From NCBI RefSeq assembly GCF_021184025.1, contig NZ_CP036537.1, forward strand, positions 4,898,001-4,962,000: 64,000 nt of DNA. The letters run 5' to 3'. This document shows, in pieces, positions 19,200 to 28,109 of the stretch. The stretch's first letter is position 1. Every line of letters begins with the position of its first letter. This DNA is from Rhodopseudomonas boonkerdii (GTDB lineage Bacteria; Pseudomonadota; Alphaproteobacteria; Rhizobiales; Xanthobacteraceae). The notes under the pieces are model-generated. The model made no database searches, was not told where the DNA came from, and saw nothing but the letters and a program-made list of their open reading frames with translations. The position numbers were made by a program, and so were the translations under genes.

Positions 19200-19709
19200 A
19201 TGGACGCCGCCACGCTTCGCGCCACCCAGGCACCGATCAAGGAACGCTACAAGACCGATCCCAAAGCGGCTTTCATCACGCTGAAGGCCAAGGGCTCGAT
19301 CGACAATGACGGCATCGCCTGCAAGGTCGAGACCGGTCGGCAGATCGCGGCCGCCGGCCTGCATCCGGCAACGGGCGGCTCCGGCCTTGAACTCTGTTCC
19401 GGCGACATGCTGCTGGAAGCGCTGGTCGCCTGCGCCGGTGTCACCCTGAAATCCGTCGCCACCGCCGTCGAGATCCCGCTGAAGTCCGGCAACGTTATCG
19501 CCGAAGGCGATCTCGATTTTCGCGGCACGCTCGGCGTCGACAAGGAAGCCCCGGTCGGCTTCGCCGAAATCCGCCTGCGTTTCGATGTCGAGACCGAAGC
19601 ACCACAGGACAAGCTCGATCTCCTGCTCAAGCTCACCGAGCGCTATTGCGTCGTCTATCAGACCATCAAGAATGGCCCGAAGGTTTCAGTGACGCTCAAT
19701 CGGGTCTGA
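19200..19709 (+). CDS. OsmC family protein
   Basis: A 169-residue OsmC/Ohr-fold protein. Features are the N-terminal strand region, GIACKVETGRQIAAAGLHPATGG, and the central helix LCSGDMLLEALVACAGVTLKS, with cysteines in ELCSG and ACAGV. OsmC/Ohr enzymes reduce organic hydroperoxides with a cysteine pair; whether the geometry is peroxidatic here is uncertain. It lies 56 bases after ssuB on the same strand, so it may belong to the same transcript and process or protect against a transported thiol or sulfur compound. That link is inference. Confidence 0.85.
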   Translation: MDAATLRATQAPIKERYKTDPKAAFITLKAKGSIDNDGIACKVETGRQIAAAGLHPATGGSGLELCSGDMLLEALVACAGVTLKSVATAVEIPLKSGNVIAEGDLDFRGTLGVDKEAPVGFAEIRLRFDVETEAPQDKLDLLLKLTERYCVVYQTIKNGPKVSVTLNRV

Positions 19710-19717
19710 CAACCCTG

Positions 19718-19832
19718 TTCCGTCATGGCCGGCCCCGTGGTCCGGCTCCGCCGGCACGAGCGCAAGGCTTGCCCGGCCATCCACGTCTGGTTACACGACA
19801 TGATGTGGATGCCCGGCTGCCGGGCATGACAA
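19718..19832. repeat. Palindromic intergenic repeat (TCATGGCCGG / CATGATGTGGATGCCCGG type)
   Basis: A composite repeat: CCGTCATGGCCGGCCCCG at the left and GGCTGCCGGGCATGACAAG at the right are inversely related (GTCATG/CATGAC), with internal pairs CCATCCACGTC and ATGTGGATG. It fills the gap between the OsmC gene and the following membrane-protein gene. One copy in the window. Confidence 0.6.
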
Positions 19833-19844
19833 GAAGAACAACAA

Positions 19845-20642
19845 ATGTCCGCCGACGTCGCCTTCATAGCCGTTCTGATCTTGCGCATGGCGATCACCGC
19901 CGCCTTCGTGATCTCTGCCTCCATTATTACCGAACGCTCAGGTCCTGCGATCGGCGCGTTGGTGGCAACGCTGCCGATCTCGGCCGGCCCGTCCTATGTC
20001 TTTCTCGCCATGGATCACGACGCCGCCTTCATCGCGCAGGGCGCGCTGGCGAGCCTGCCGATCAACGCGGCGACCATGTTTCTCGGTCTCACCTATATTT
20101 TCCTCGCCCAGCGCAACAATGTCGTCATCAGCCTCGGTTGCGCGGTCATCGTCTGGTTCGCACTGGCCATGCTGATAAGGATGATCGACTGGACGCTTTT
20201 CGGTGGGATCGCGGTCAATGTCGCCACCTTCGCGATCTGTCTGCCGCTGATGGCGCGGTTTCGCCATGCCGGGATGCCGCTGATCACCCGCCGCTGGTAT
20301 GACATCCCACTGCGCGCCGCCCTTGTCGCCACGCTGGTCGGCGCCGTCGTCACCCTCTCCGCCACCATCGGCCCGACCGGCAGCGGCATTCTCGCGCTCT
20401 ATCCGATTGTCTTCACCAGCCTGATGCTGATCCTGCACCCGCGCATCGGCGGCCCGCCCACTGCCGCCGTGATCGCCAATGGCGGCTGGGGTCTGATGGG
20501 CTTTGGCATTGCTGTCGCTGCCATGCATCTGCTGGCGTTGCGTTACGGTTCGGCAATTGCCTTGAGCACAGCGCTGCTGATCTGCATGGCGTGGAATCTC
20601 GGCCTTTGGTCATGGGGCCGGAGAAAAGCGCGTTACGTCTGA
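19845..20642 (+). CDS. Integral membrane protein of unknown function
   Basis: 265 residues with eight or more hydrophobic helices spread over the whole length (FIAVLILRMAITAAFVISAS; AIGALVATLPISAGPSYVFL; further ones near 85-105, 115-135, 165-185, 195-215, 225-260). The loop ITERSGPAIGALVATLPISAGP is conspicuous. I do not recognise a named transporter family or substrate. The layout resembles small uncharacterised alphaproteobacterial membrane proteins. It converges on mutS, with a family A repeat filling the gap. Confidence 0.75.
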   Translation: MSADVAFIAVLILRMAITAAFVISASIITERSGPAIGALVATLPISAGPSYVFLAMDHDAAFIAQGALASLPINAATMFLGLTYIFLAQRNNVVISLGCAVIVWFALAMLIRMIDWTLFGGIAVNVATFAICLPLMARFRHAGMPLITRRWYDIPLRAALVATLVGAVVTLSATIGPTGSGILALYPIVFTSLMLILHPRIGGPPTAAVIANGGWGLMGFGIAVAAMHLLALRYGSAIALSTALLICMAWNLGLWSWGRRKARYV

Positions 20643-20644
20643 GA

Positions 20645-20758
20645 CCCTCATGGTGAGGAGCGCGTCTTCGCGCGTCTCGAACCATGAGTTGTTTTGCGCA
20701 GGAGCTTGCGGCCATGCTTCGAGACGCGGGTCAAAGATGACCGCTCCTCAGGATGAGG
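20645..20758. repeat. Family A paired-hairpin repeat, copy 3
   Basis: GG-core hairpin (CCTCATGGTGAGGAG to CGTCTCGAACCATGAG) followed by a CC-core hairpin with a mutated left arm (CATGCTTCGAGACG to CTCCTCAGGATGAGG). It begins three bases after one stop codon and ends five bases before the mutS stop, so it occupies the whole space between two converging genes. Confidence 0.9.
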
Positions 20759-20762
20759 ACTG

Positions 20763-23489
20763 TTATTGTTTCGGCAGTTTCGCCTTGAGGGCATAGAGCG
20801 CATCCAGCGCCTCGCGCGGCGACATCTCGTCGGGATGCAGCGCCTTCACGGCTTCCATCAGAAGATCGGCCTCGCTCGGCGGCCGCTCTTCTTCCGGCGC
20901 GCGCGAGGTGATGGCGAAGAGCGGCAGGTCGTCGACCAGCACCTTGGCGCCCTGGCCGCGATCCTGCGCCTCGAGTTTTGCCAGCACTGCTTTCGCGCGT
21001 GAGATCACCGCCGGTGGCAGACCGGCGAGTTTCGCCACCTGAATGCCATAGGAGCGGTCGGCCGAGCCCGGCAGCACCTCGTGCAGGAACACGACGTCGC
21101 CGTGCCATTCCTTCACCCGCACCGTGGCATTGAACAGCCGCGGCAGCTTGGTCGCAAGCTGCGTGAGCTCGTGATAATGGGTCGCAAACAGCGCGCGGCA
21201 CTTATTGCTCTCATGCAGATGCTCGATCGCCGCCCAGGCGATCGACAGGCCGTCGAACGTCGCCGTACCGCGGCCGATCTCGTCGAGGATCACCAGCGCG
21301 CGCTCGGTGGCCTGATTGAGGATGACGGCGGTCTCCACCATCTCGACCATGAAGGTCGAACGCCCGCGGGCAAGATCGTCGGCTGCGCCGACGCGCGAGA
21401 ACAGGCGATCGACGATGCCGATCCGCGCTCGCGATGCCGGCACGAAACTGCCGATCTGCGCCAGCAGTGCAATCAGCGCGTTCTGGCGCAGAAAGGTCGA
21501 TTTACCGGCCATGTTCGGACCAGTGATCAGCCAGATCTGCCCGGACTTCTGACCCGGCCCCGGCGACAGATCGCTGGCATTGGCGATAAAAGGCTGGCCA
21601 TCGCGGCGCAACGCTTGCTCGACCACTGGATGGCGCCCGCCCTCGATGGCGAAGAGCAGGGAGTCGTCCACTTCGGGGCGGACATAATTGTCATCGACCG
21701 CGAGCTTCGCCAGCGCCGTCGCCACATCGAGCTGCGCGAAAGCATGCGACGCCGCATAGAGGTCATCGGAATCCTCCGCAACCATGCCCGCCAGTCGCTC
21801 GAAGATTTCCAGCTCCAGCCCGAGCGCGCGGTCGCCGGCATTGGCGATCTTGGCTTCGATCTCGCCGAGCTCCGACGTCGTGAAGCGCACTTGTCCGGCC
21901 AGCGTCTGGCGATGGATGAAGGTCGCATTCAGCGGCGGCGCCATCAGCTTGTCGCCATGCTGCGCAGTGACCTCGACGAAATAGCCGAGCACATTGTTGT
22001 GCCGGATCTTCAGTGCCTTGACGCCGGTGTCATCGGCATAGCGGGCCTGCATCGATGCCACAACCAGCCGCGAAGCATCACGCAGATTGCGCGTCTCGTC
22101 GAGCACGGGCTCGAAACCCTCGCGGACGAAGCCGCCGTCACGCTTCATCAATGGCAGGTCGTCATCGAGCGCGCGGGCAAAGGTCGCAGCCAGTTCACGC
22201 GACGGGCGGCGCAGGCCAGTCACCGCCGCGGCGATCTCTGCCGGCGGATTCTCGACGGCACTCAGCCGATCCAGCACCTGATCCGCCGCGAATACGCCAT
22301 CGCGGATACAAGCCAGATCGCGCGGCCCGCCGCGGCCGACCAACAGCCGCGCCAGCGCGCGCGACATGTCCGGCGCGATCTTCAATGCCGAACGCAGATC
22401 GTCGCGCAGACCGCTATCAGCGACGAAAGTCGCGACGGCATCATGGCGGCGCGCAATACCGGCAACATCGGTCAGCGGCGCGGCAAGCCGCTGCGCCAGC
22501 AGGCGGGAGCCGGCCGCCGTCACGGTGCAATCGATCGCATCCAGCAGCGAGCCCTTGCGCTCGCCGCCGAGCGTGCGCGTCAGTTCGAGATTGGCGCGGG
22601 TGGCCGGATCGATCGCCATCGTCGTACCGACCACTTCCCGCGTCGGCGGCGACAGCGGGATGCGCTTGCCGATCTGGGTGCGCTCCACATAAGTAACGCA
22701 AGCCGCGGCCGCCGTGGCCTCCAGCCGCGACATCGCGCTGAGGCCATCCATGGTGGCGACGGCGAAATAGTCGCACAGGCGGCGTTCGGCAGTGGCGCCG
22801 TCGAACACGTCGCGGGTCAGCGGCGTGACGGCCGGGAGTTCGCGCAGGAGCTGGCTAAGATCGGGATCGCTGTAGAGCGCATCCGTGACGATCACTTCAT
22901 TGGGATTGATACGCGCAAGCGTCGCACCGAGTTCGCCGGTCGCACATTCGGTGACGATGAACTCCGCCGTGGAAATATCGATCCAGGCGAGGCCGATGCG
23001 ATCTCCTCCGCTCGATCCCTTCGCCCGCGCGATCGCCATCAGATAATTGTTGGCGCGCGCATCCAGCAGGTTCTCTTCGGTCAGCGTGCCCGGCGTCACC
23101 ACGCGAACGACGTCACGGCGCACCACGCTCTTGCTGCCGCGCTTCTTCGCCTCGGCCGGATCCTCCATCTGCTCGCACACGGCGACGCGGATGCCGAGCC
23201 CAATCAGCCGGTGTAGATACTCGTCGGCGCGCACCACCGGCACGCCGCACATGGGGATATCCATGCCCTGATGCTTGCCGCGCTTGGTCAGCACGATGCC
23301 GAGGGAACGCGAGGCCAGTTCGGCGTCCTCGAAGAAGATCTCATAGAAATCGCCCATCCGATAGAACAGCAAGAGACCCGGATTGGCGGCCTTGATCTCG
23401 AGATATTGCTGCATCATCGGCGACACCTTGGTGTCGTCCGTGGCGGGCGCGGGCGGTTCCGGGGCGGCAATGGTCTGCTGGATCGTCAT
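20763..23489 (-). CDS. mutS: DNA mismatch repair protein MutS
   Basis: Recognises mismatches and starts repair with MutL. About 908 residues, usual for alphaproteobacterial MutS. The mismatch-wedge motif is [15 protein letters not shown] (Phe-x-Glu) near residue 50; connector, lever and clamp domains follow. The ATPase has Walker [17 protein letters not shown], Walker [17 protein letters not shown] and the DNA-bound [11 protein letters not shown] helix. The C-terminal helix-turn-helix and tail ([18 protein letters not shown]) are present. ATG 23489 is chosen because a longer reading would add 30 non-conserved residues. Divergent from pcaF. Confidence 0.97.
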   Translation of the reverse strand: MTIQQTIAAPEPPAPATDDTKVSPMMQQYLEIKAANPGLLLFYRMGDFYEIFFEDAELASRSLGIVLTKRGKHQGMDIPMCGVPVVRADEYLHRLIGLGIRVAVCEQMEDPAEAKKRGSKSVVRRDVVRVVTPGTLTEENLLDARANNYLMAIARAKGSSGGDRIGLAWIDISTAEFIVTECATGELGATLARINPNEVIVTDALYSDPDLSQLLRELPAVTPLTRDVFDGATAERRLCDYFAVATMDGLSAMSRLEATAAAACVTYVERTQIGKRIPLSPPTREVVGTTMAIDPATRANLELTRTLGGERKGSLLDAIDCTVTAAGSRLLAQRLAAPLTDVAGIARRHDAVATFVADSGLRDDLRSALKIAPDMSRALARLLVGRGGPRDLACIRDGVFAADQVLDRLSAVENPPAEIAAAVTGLRRPSRELAATFARALDDDLPLMKRDGGFVREGFEPVLDETRNLRDASRLVVASMQARYADDTGVKALKIRHNNVLGYFVEVTAQHGDKLMAPPLNATFIHRQTLAGQVRFTTSELGEIEAKIANAGDRALGLELEIFERLAGMVAEDSDDLYAASHAFAQLDVATALAKLAVDDNYVRPEVDDSLLFAIEGGRHPVVEQALRRDGQPFIANASDLSPGPGQKSGQIWLITGPNMAGKSTFLRQNALIALLAQIGSFVPASRARIGIVDRLFSRVGAADDLARGRSTFMVEMVETAVILNQATERALVILDEIGRGTATFDGLSIAWAAIEHLHESNKCRALFATHYHELTQLATKLPRLFNATVRVKEWHGDVVFLHEVLPGSADRSYGIQVAKLAGLPPAVISRAKAVLAKLEAQDRGQGAKVLVDDLPLFAITSRAPEEERPPSEADLLMEAVKALHPDEMSPREALDALYALKAKLPKQ

Positions 23490-23717
23490 GGCGGCGGACG
23501 CTACCAATTTCGCCCGGCTGATCCCATCCGCAGCGGCGTGAAAGCCGACGTTTTCCCCACCGCAGCGCCCGGTTGACAAGTCAACCGTAGACCCCTATTC
23601 GACAATCCGGGTGTGCATTCCAAGCCGGCAGCCATGATTTGACCGGGTCGGCGGGCCTACATAAGAAACACCGCGAAAATCCGGCAAACGCGCGGATGCA
23701 GCCCAGGAGGAAGACTT

Positions 23718-24926
23718 ATGAGCGATGTGTTTATCTGCGACGCCGTGCGCACCCCGATCGGCCGTTTTGGCGGCTCGCTCGCGAAAGTCCGCGCCGACGA
23801 CCTCGCTGCCGCTCCGATCAAGGCGCTGAAAGAGCGCAATCCGAACGTCAAATGGGACGAGATCGACGAGGTTTTCTTCGGCTGCGCCAACCAGGCCGGT
23901 GAAGACAACCGCAACGTTGCCCGCATGGCCGCGCTGCTCGCCGGCCTGCCGGAAACCGTTCCCGGCCAGACCCTCAACCGCCTTTGCGCGTCCGGCCTCG
24001 ACGCCGTCGGTGCCGGCGCCCGCGCCATCCGCGCCGGCGAGATCGATTTCGCCATTGCCGGCGGCGTCGAATCTATGACTCGCGCGCCGTTCGTGCAGGG
24101 CAAGGCGCAGGAAGCCTTCTCCCGCCAGTCGGAAATTTTCGACACCACCATCGGCTGGCGCTTCATCAACCCGCTGATGAAGGCGCAGTATGGCGTCGAT
24201 GCGATGCCGGAGACCGGCGAGAATGTCGCACAGGATTTCCAGATCTCGCGCGCCGACCAGGACGCCTTCGCCATCAACTCGCAGCAGCGCGCCGGCAAGG
24301 CGATCGCTACCGGCTACTTCGCCGAAGAAATCATCGCGGTGCAGGCGCCGGGCGGCAAGGCCGGTCCGATCACCGTGGACAAGGACGAGCATCCGCGCCC
24401 GGAAACCACGCTGGAAGGTCTGTCCAAGCTGAAGCCGATCGTGCGCAAGGACGGCACCGTCACCGCCGGCAATGCTTCGGGTGTTAATGACGGAGCCGCC
24501 GCGATGATCCTCGCCTCCGCCAAGGCCGTCGCGAAATATGGCCTCACCCCGCGTGCCCGCATTCTCGGCCTCGCTTCGGCGGGCGTCGCCCCGCGCATCA
24601 TGGGCATCGGCCCGGTGCCGGCGACGCAGAAGCTGATGGAGCGCCTCGGTCTCAAGATCAGCGACTTCGATCTCATCGAGCTCAACGAAGCTTTTGCCTC
24701 GCAGGGCATCGCGGTGCTGCGCCAGCTCGGCGTCAAGGAAGATGCTGATTTCGTGAACCCGCATGGCGGCGCCATCGCGCTCGGCCATCCGCTCGGCATG
24801 AGCGGCGCCCGCCTCGCGCTGACCGCTGTGCACGGCATGGAGAAACGCGGTGGCAAGCTCGCGCTCGCCACCATGTGCGTCGGCGTCGGCCAGGGCGTCG
24901 CCATGGCGATCGAGAAGCTGAACTGA
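23718..24926 (+). CDS. pcaF: 3-oxoadipyl-CoA thiolase
   Basis: Last step of the beta-ketoadipate pathway: 3-oxoadipyl-CoA plus CoA to succinyl-CoA and acetyl-CoA. 402 residues. The PcaF/PaaJ-type start FICDAVRTPIGRFGGSLAKV, acyl Cys in LNRLCASGLDAVGAGARA, His in GGAIALGHPLGMSGARLAL and Cys in LATMCVGVGQGVAM are all present. The long insert EIFDTTIGWRFINPLMKAQYG fits PcaF better than PhaA. AGGAGGAAG precedes the ATG. Followed on the same strand by pcaHG, with a family A repeat between. Confidence 0.94.
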   Translation: MSDVFICDAVRTPIGRFGGSLAKVRADDLAAAPIKALKERNPNVKWDEIDEVFFGCANQAGEDNRNVARMAALLAGLPETVPGQTLNRLCASGLDAVGAGARAIRAGEIDFAIAGGVESMTRAPFVQGKAQEAFSRQSEIFDTTIGWRFINPLMKAQYGVDAMPETGENVAQDFQISRADQDAFAINSQQRAGKAIATGYFAEEIIAVQAPGGKAGPITVDKDEHPRPETTLEGLSKLKPIVRKDGTVTAGNASGVNDGAAAMILASAKAVAKYGLTPRARILGLASAGVAPRIMGIGPVPATQKLMERLGLKISDFDLIELNEAFASQGIAVLRQLGVKEDADFVNPHGGAIALGHPLGMSGARLALTAVHGMEKRGGKLALATMCVGVGQGVAMAIEKLN

Positions 24927-24928
24927 GA

Positions 24929-25026
24929 CCTCATCCTGAGGAGCGGCCTTAGGCCGCGTCTCGAAGGATGAGTACCACATGCCCTCATGGTTCGAGACGC
25001 GCGAAGACGCGCTCCTCACCATGAGG
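24929..25026. repeat. Family A paired-hairpin repeat, copy 4 (inside the pca cluster)
   Basis: Order reversed: CC-core hairpin first (CCTCATCCTGAGGAG to CGTCTCGAAGGATGAG), then GG-core (CATGGTTCGAGACG to CTCCTCACCATGAGG). This copy lies between two codirectional genes, pcaF and pcaH, starting three bases after the pcaF stop and ending 24 bases before the pcaH start. Confidence 0.9.
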
Positions 25027-25049
25027 GGACTTGTCCTTGGAGGAGACAA

Positions 25050-25751
25050 ATGACGCTGATCTATCCCGTCGAGAGCAATGCGGCGCACGCGCCGCGCCTC
25101 TCACCCGGCTACAAGAGCACCATCAAGCGCGCGCCGCAGAAGCAGCGCATCCTGATGCCGCACACGATGTCGGAGCTGACCGGTCCGGTTTACGGTCATG
25201 AAACCGTGCGCCCCGGCGACCATGACCTCACCACCATGCATGCCGGCGAGCCGCTCGGCGAGCGCATCATCGTACATGGGACCGTGATGGATGAAGATGG
25301 CCGCGGCGTACCGAACACGCTGGTGGAACTCTGGCAGGCCAATGCCTGCGGGCGTTATGTCCATGTCTGGGACCAGCATCCCGCCCCGCTCGATCCGAAT
25401 TTCACCGGCGCCGGCCGCGCCGTGACCGATGCGCAAGGCAATTACAAATTCATCACCATCAAGCCAGGCGCTTATCCGTGGGGCAATCACCACAATGCGT
25501 GGCGCCCGGCGCATATCCACTTCTCGGTGTTCGGGCATTCCTTCATCTCGCGCCTGGTGACGCAGATGTATTTCCCGAACGATCCGCTGTTCCCGTTCGA
25601 TCCGATCTTCAATTCGGTGACGGACGAAAAGGCACGCCTGCGCATGGTGTCGGAGTTCGATCTCGACACCACCGAGCCCGGCTGGGCGCTGGCCTATCGC
25701 TTCAACATCGTCTTGCGTGGCCGCAACGCGACCCCGACGGAGAATCACTGA
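25050..25751 (+). CDS. pcaH: Protocatechuate 3,4-dioxygenase beta subunit
   Basis: Intradiol ring cleavage of protocatechuate to 3-carboxy-cis,cis-muconate; the beta chain carries the Fe(III). 233 residues. The four iron ligands are visible at family spacing: Tyr103 (CGRYVH), Tyr142 (GAYPWGN), His155 and His157 (WRPAHIHFS). The dioxygenase signature LVELWQANACGRY is intact. GGAGGAG precedes ATG 25050. Its stop overlaps the pcaG start (TGATG), as usual for the alpha-beta pair. Confidence 0.97.
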   Translation: MTLIYPVESNAAHAPRLSPGYKSTIKRAPQKQRILMPHTMSELTGPVYGHETVRPGDHDLTTMHAGEPLGERIIVHGTVMDEDGRGVPNTLVELWQANACGRYVHVWDQHPAPLDPNFTGAGRAVTDAQGNYKFITIKPGAYPWGNHHNAWRPAHIHFSVFGHSFISRLVTQMYFPNDPLFPFDPIFNSVTDEKARLRMVSEFDLDTTEPGWALAYRFNIVLRGRNATPTENH

Positions 25752-26332
25752 TGCCTGGAATTACCCCGTCGCAGACCGTTGGCCCGTTCTACGCCTATGG
25801 CCTGACGCCAAACGGCAAATACGCCTGGAACGACGCCTTCACCAACAATCTGCTCACCCCCGACGTCACCGGGGACAAAATCCGCATCGAAGGCGTAATC
25901 TATGACGGCGACGGCAAGGTAGTGCCCGATGCCGTGCTGGAAATCTGGCAGGCCGACGCCCAGGGCCGCTTCGCCGATCCGCAAGACACACGAGGCCTGC
26001 CGAATTCGAGCTTCCGCGGTTTCGGCCGTTCCGGTACGACGGACGCCGGCGAGTATTCGTTCGACACCGTGAAGCCGGGCAGCGTACCGGGTATCGACGG
26101 CAAACCGCAGGCGCCGCATATCGTGATGGCCGTGTTCGGCCGCGGCATGACCATGCAGTCGATGACACGCATCTATTTCGACGACGAAGCGGCAACAGCG
26201 AACGATGCCGTCATGCAGCTGGTTCCTGCGGATCGACGAAGCACGCTGATCGCGAAGAAAACGGCTGCAGGCGTGTATCGGTTCGACATCCACCTGCAGG
26301 GGGATAACGAGACGGTGTTCTTCGACGTGTGA
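25751..26332 (+). CDS. pcaG: Protocatechuate 3,4-dioxygenase alpha subunit
   Basis: The 193-residue partner of PcaH, structurally similar but without a full iron site. It starts with PGITPSQTVGPFYAYGLTP, has LEIWQADAQGRFADP at the place of the beta-chain tyrosine motif (Phe for the metal Tyr) and APHIVMAVFGRGM in place of the His-x-His pair, the expected loss for an alpha subunit. Translationally coupled to pcaH by an ATGA-type overlap. No pcaB, C, D, I or J is seen nearby, so the rest of the pathway is elsewhere. Confidence 0.96.
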   Translation: MPGITPSQTVGPFYAYGLTPNGKYAWNDAFTNNLLTPDVTGDKIRIEGVIYDGDGKVVPDAVLEIWQADAQGRFADPQDTRGLPNSSFRGFGRSGTTDAGEYSFDTVKPGSVPGIDGKPQAPHIVMAVFGRGMTMQSMTRIYFDDEAATANDAVMQLVPADRRSTLIAKKTAAGVYRFDIHLQGDNETVFFDV

Positions 26333-26337
26333 TCTTG

Positions 26338-26497
26338 CTTCTCCCTCCCCGGAGCGAAGCGACTGGGGAGGGTGGATCGAAGCGAGCGTTCAGCGCGCTT
26401 CGAGATGCTTTCCCAAACCCATCCTGCTGTGGGGAGAGACCCCACCCGGCGCTACGCCCCCCAACGACGCGGCTGAGCAGCTTGGGGGAGGGAAATC
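26338..26497. repeat. Family B repeat, gene-less copy
   Basis: About 160 bases between pcaG and emrB. The left end has CTTCTCCCTCCCCGG with a small hairpin, then GGGAGGGTG and GATCGAAGCGAGCGTTCAGC followed by GCGCTTCGAGA. The right end has CCCCACCCGG and GGGGGAGGGAAATC. The same left block and a similar right end bound the DUF559 gene at 43616-44102, which makes this look like a deleted or non-autonomous version of that element. Confidence 0.7.
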
Positions 26498-26518
26498 ATA
26501 GCCACCTGCTCGCTCATA

Positions 26519-28090
26519 TCACTCCATCACCGCCGGATGCTCATCGCCGCCCGGCTTCGCAGCCTGCGCCCGGAGCTGCGCTTTCGACGATCCGATGATC
26601 AACGCCATCGGGATCGCCAGCAGCGTTACAAACATGATCAGCTGATAGTCCAGTCCGAAGGCGATGATCGACGCCTGCAACGTCACGATCGCATCCATCA
26701 TCGCGCGGCCGCTCTCCGTCGCCATGTTGATGACGCCTGTCACATTCGGCATCTGCAACGCATTGTTGAACGGCGTCACATGCTCGACCAGCACCGCATG
26801 GGCCATTCGCGTGCCCGAAGTCAGGTTCGCGATCACGATGGAAATGCCCACCGAACTCGCGACGTTGCGCAGTAGCGTCAGCATCGCCGTGCCGTCCGTG
26901 CGCAGGTGGTTGGGCAATGTCAGAAACGCCACCGTCGAGAGCGGCACGAATACCAGCCCCAGCCCGAAGCCCTGTGCCACACTGACAATGATGAATTCCG
27001 GCACGCCGGTCTGATCGGTCCATTTGGCGGTGAAATACATCGACACCGTGAGCAGCGTCATGCCGGACATGATCAACGTCCGCGCCTCGATATACTTCAT
27101 CATGCGACCGACCAGCATCATCGCGACAAAGGTACCGGAGCCGCGCGTGGCCAGCAACAGGCCGGCGGTGAGGATCGGATAGCCGATCACATTCTGCAGG
27201 AATGGCGACGACAGCGACATGGTGGAATAGAGCACGAGCCCCATCACGCACATGAAGATGCAGCCGCCGACGAAATTCTTGTCCTTGAAGATGGCGAACT
27301 GGATGAACGGCCTGGGAGTCGTGAAGGAATGCGCGAAGAAGTAATAGAAGCCGATCACGGCAACGATCGCCTCAACGATGATCTCGTTCGATTCCAGCCA
27401 GCCGAGCTGCTCGCCGCGGTCAAGGGCAAGCTGCATCGAGCCGATGCCGATGGCGAGCGCGAGGAAGCCGAACCAGTCGAACTTCATCTTCAGATTTAGC
27501 TCGGTCTCGTCCATGAAGACGATCAGGCCGGCCACCGTAACGATGCCGAAAGGCAGATTGACGAAGAACACCCAATGCCAGGAATAGGTTTCGGTGAGCC
27601 AGGCGCCGAGCGACGGCCCCATGATAGGACCGAGCATCACGCCCATGCCCCAGATCGACATCGCCTTGGCGCGCTCATGCAGCGCGTAGCTGTCGAGCAT
27701 CACGGCCTGCGAGAGCGGCACCAGTGCCGCACCAAAAACGCCCTGCAGCAGACGAAAGCCGACCATCTGGGTGATGTCCTGCGCGAGGCCGCACAGAACC
27801 GAAGCGATGGTGAAGCCGGCCGAGCAGATGATGAACACCTTCTTGCGGCCGAACCGGTTGGCGATGAAGCCCACCGGCGCCGTCATGATGGCCGCGGCGA
27901 CGATATAGGAGGTCAGCACCCAGTTGACCTGATCCTGCGATGCAGACAGCGAACCCTGCATATAGGGCAGCGCCACATTGGCGATCGTGGTATCGAGCGC
28001 CTGCATGATAGTCGCGGTCATGGCGCATACCGTCACCATGTTGCGGCGGAAGCCGGGGACCGCGCTCGAGTATGGCGCTGACGTCGTCAT
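26519..28090 (-). CDS. emrB: DHA2-family drug:H+ antiporter, EmrB-type
   Basis: A 523-residue MFS permease with 14 expected membrane helices. The N-terminal MFS motif is MTATIMQALDTTIANVALPYMQGS (in parts), and motif A is AAIMTAPVGFIANRFGRKKVF. LSQAVMLDSYALHERAKAMS and WRWVF-like SWHWVFFVNLPFGIV fit the DHA2 group. With EmrA and an outer-membrane TolC it expels uncouplers and aromatic drugs across both membranes. Last gene of marR-emrA-emrB on the minus strand; no outer-membrane gene is adjacent. Confidence 0.93.
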   Translation of the reverse strand: MTTSAPYSSAVPGFRRNMVTVCAMTATIMQALDTTIANVALPYMQGSLSASQDQVNWVLTSYIVAAAIMTAPVGFIANRFGRKKVFIICSAGFTIASVLCGLAQDITQMVGFRLLQGVFGAALVPLSQAVMLDSYALHERAKAMSIWGMGVMLGPIMGPSLGAWLTETYSWHWVFFVNLPFGIVTVAGLIVFMDETELNLKMKFDWFGFLALAIGIGSMQLALDRGEQLGWLESNEIIVEAIVAVIGFYYFFAHSFTTPRPFIQFAIFKDKNFVGGCIFMCVMGLVLYSTMSLSSPFLQNVIGYPILTAGLLLATRGSGTFVAMMLVGRMMKYIEARTLIMSGMTLLTVSMYFTAKWTDQTGVPEFIIVSVAQGFGLGLVFVPLSTVAFLTLPNHLRTDGTAMLTLLRNVASSVGISIVIANLTSGTRMAHAVLVEHVTPFNNALQMPNVTGVINMATESGRAMMDAIVTLQASIIAFGLDYQLIMFVTLLAIPMALIIGSSKAQLRAQAAKPGGDEHPAVME

Positions 28091-28109
28091 GGGGATCGGC
28101 CTCTGTCGG

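Noticed and set aside
20645..20758. Family A hairpins as ordinary terminators
   Set aside because: The stems lack a following T-run and share long conserved arms at eleven loci, unlike simple terminators; they may still influence transcript ends.
21081..23216. A 711-codon open frame on the plus strand
   Set aside because: Antisense shadow of mutS; the mutS frame carries all family motifs.
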